Source: Comamonadaceae bacterium
Lineage (GTDB): Bacteria > Pseudomonadota > Gammaproteobacteria > Burkholderiales > Burkholderiaceae_C
Length of the DNA stretch: 64,000 bases
NCBI GenBank assembly: GCA_027483665.1
Contig: JAIXUC010000041.1
Coordinates: 1-64,000, forward strand
Reading direction: 5' to 3'
The position numbers and the translations under genes were made by a program. Below, piece by piece: positions 62,679 to 64,000 of this stretch (position 1 is its first letter; each line of letters begins with the position of its first letter). Under the pieces are notes generated by a model. It made no database searches and was not told the DNA's origin. It saw only the letters and a list, made by a program, of their open reading frames with translations.

Positions 62679-63686
62679 ATGCTGATCCGTAAGAACCAAA
62701 CCGGCTTTGAGCACCCAGTTCCCAGCGAAATCACACCGCAGCACTTCTACAGCGGCAGGCGAGACTGGCTGCGTTTGATGGCTGGCGGCGCAGCCGGCGC
62801 AGCGATGGCCACTTGGGCCAGCCGCGAAGCTTTCGCGCAGGGCGCTGTGGCACCGGTCAGGCCGGGCAAGCTGGCCGCCTTGGCCGCCGTGAAGTCCACC
62901 GTGGCGGGTGCGACCACGATGGAAAAGCTGACCGAGTACAAAGACGCCAGTACCTACAACAACTTCTATGAATTCGGCACCGACAAGGCCGACCCCGCGC
63001 GCAACGCGGGCACCCTGAAGACCACGCCCTGGACTGTGCAGGTCGACGGCTTGGTGAACAAGCCGACCCGATTCGCCTTGGAAGATTTGCTCAAGCTCAG
63101 CGCCATGGAAGAGCGAACCTACCGACTGCGCTGCGTGGAAGGCTGGTCCATGGTGATTCCATGGGTGGGCTACTCCATGTCGGAGCTGATCAAGCGCGTC
63201 GAGCCGCAAGGCAGCGCCAAGTACGTGGAGTTCATCACCTTGGCCGACCCCAAGACCATGCCCTTTGTGGGCTCGCGTGTGTTGGAGTGGCCCTATGTAG
63301 AAGCCCTGCGGATGGACGAGGCCATGCACCCGCTGACCCTGCTGACCTTTGGCATGTATGGCGAGGTCTTGCCCAACCAGAACGGCGCACCCGTTCGGCT
63401 GGTGGTGCCCTGGAAATATGGCTTCAAGAGCGGAAAAAGCTTGGTGCGAATTCGTTTCACCGACAAGCAACCCGCGACCGCCTGGAACAAGTCAGCTCCA
63501 CAAGAGTACGGCTTTTATTCCAACGTCAACCCCACGGTGGACCACCCACGCTGGAGCCAGGCTACCGAGCGCCGCATCGGCGAGGACGGTTTGTTTGCCA
63601 AGCGTCGCAAAACCCTCATGTTCAACGGCTACGAGGCCCAAGTGGGCCAGCTGTACGCCGGCATGGACTTGCGCAAGCTGTACTGA
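62679..63686 (+). CDS. msrP: Protein-methionine-sulfoxide reductase catalytic subunit MsrP
   Basis: A 335-aa periplasmic molybdenum enzyme that repairs oxidised methionines in envelope proteins. The Tat signal [16 protein letters not shown] starts at residue 26, and the molybdenum-binding Cys is in [14 protein letters not shown] near residue 150. The block [15 protein letters not shown] near the C-terminus is family-typical. Its partner msrQ begins immediately after the stop codon. Placed behind the cytochrome maturation genes as in other betaproteobacteria. Confidence 0.95.
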   Translation: MLIRKNQTGFEHPVPSEITPQHFYSGRRDWLRLMAGGAAGAAMATWASREAFAQGAVAPVRPGKLAALAAVKSTVAGATTMEKLTEYKDASTYNNFYEFGTDKADPARNAGTLKTTPWTVQVDGLVNKPTRFALEDLLKLSAMEERTYRLRCVEGWSMVIPWVGYSMSELIKRVEPQGSAKYVEFITLADPKTMPFVGSRVLEWPYVEALRMDEAMHPLTLLTFGMYGEVLPNQNGAPVRLVVPWKYGFKSGKSLVRIRFTDKQPATAWNKSAPQEYGFYSNVNPTVDHPRWSQATERRIGEDGLFAKRRKTLMFNGYEAQVGQLYAGMDLRKLY

Positions 63687-64000
63687 GTGGCCTCGAACAT
63701 CGGCGGCTGGCGTGCCTGGGCTGGCCGCCCATGGGCCAAGCCCGCTGTGTTTGCTGCAGGCCTGCTGCCCCTGGCGTGGTTGATCTGGGCAGCGGCCAGC
63801 GACGGCTTAGGCGCAAACCCCGCTGAAGCTTTGATTCGCTCGACTGGGGACTGGACCTTGCGCGCTTTGTGCCTGGTGCTGCTGCTGACGCCACTGCGCG
63901 TCAGCCTGAAGTGGCCCTTGCTCGCGCGCTTTCGCCGCATGCTGGGTTTGTTCGTGTTTTTCTACGCGCTGGTGCACATGTTGTCCTACGCATGGCTGGA
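63687..64000 (+). CDS. msrQ: Heme-binding membrane subunit MsrQ (cut by window end)
   Basis: First 104 residues of the quinol-oxidising heme b membrane protein that supplies electrons to MsrP. GTG start directly abuts the msrP stop codon. IRSTGDWTLRALCLVLLLTPLRV and the helix LFVFFYALVHMLSYAWL with its heme-ligand histidine are typical. The rest of the gene lies outside the window. Confidence 0.9.
   Translation, partial: MASNIGGWRAWAGRPWAKPAVFAAGLLPLAWLIWAAASDGLGANPAEALIRSTGDWTLRALCLVLLLTPLRVSLKWPLLARFRRMLGLFVFFYALVHMLSYAWL

Overview
The window looks like a chromosomal segment of a GC-rich betaproteobacterium of the order Burkholderiales, most likely family Comamonadaceae. The basis is the gene content: three general porins with very similar signal peptides, a soxCDYZAXB-type thiosulfate oxidation cluster with an FccAB pair, an ImuA-ImuB-DnaE2 mutasome, ResB/CcsB cytochrome c maturation followed by cytochrome c4 and MsrPQ, Coq7 and CobS/CobC. 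No rRNA, intact tRNA, CRISPR array, transposase or integrase is visible. The assignment to a family is inference; no marker gene was aligned.

Layout. 1-1650: a 65-bp triple tandem repeat, an unknown gene, and a small unknown gene behind a good sigma-28 (flagellar) promoter. 1762-9087 (mostly minus): an SbmA/YddA-like ABC transporter with a cytosolic 5'-nucleotidase, cobC, cobS, ilvA with a terminator inside its leader, an OsmC protein (plus strand) and coq7. 9145-13182: three porins, two of them with matching promoters. 13271-16184: a DUF3047 lipoprotein, a HigA-type regulator and an AbiE-like toxin-antitoxin pair with a clear operator. 16281-24817: a seven-gene dipeptide/oligopeptide-type ABC transporter operon with two substrate-binding proteins and an M20 amidohydrolase. 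24886-27972: a large secreted-looking beta-propeller/RTX protein.

30305-43352 is the lithotrophic sulfur region. On the minus strand, in transcription order, it holds an ArsR-type sensor, fccA (soxE-like), fccB (soxF-like), a diheme cytochrome, a metallo-beta-lactamase-fold protein, a SoxW-like thioredoxin, a small cytochrome, soxC, soxD, soxY, soxZ, soxA, soxX and soxB. A plus-strand YeeE-type thiosulfate transporter sits inside and a TDT-family carrier (candidate sulfite exporter) abuts it. Together they describe uptake of thiosulfate, its oxidation on SoxYZ by SoxAX, SoxB and SoxCD, sulfide oxidation by FccAB, and persulfide-responsive control. Two intrinsic terminators lie inside the soxYZAXB stretch.

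43562-49273 is the SOS-controlled imuA-imuB-dnaE2 operon. 49280-54211 is accessory: a visibly A/T-richer three-gene unit (HigB toxin, HigA fused to an ImmA/IrrE metalloprotease, and a Beta-family protein) next to a tRNA-like remnant, then a second toxin-antitoxin pair, a cupin gene and BrnTA. 54215-64000 returns to housekeeping: metK behind a SAM-II-like riboswitch, two LpxL-type acyltransferases, EngB, cytochrome c4, ResB, CcsB, MsrP and the start of MsrQ, which runs off the window.

A recurring oddity is in-frame 30-bp tandem repeats in three unrelated genes (5'-nucleotidase, cobC, dnaE2). The best candidate for an undescribed system is the HigB / HigA-ImmA / Beta-protein operon.
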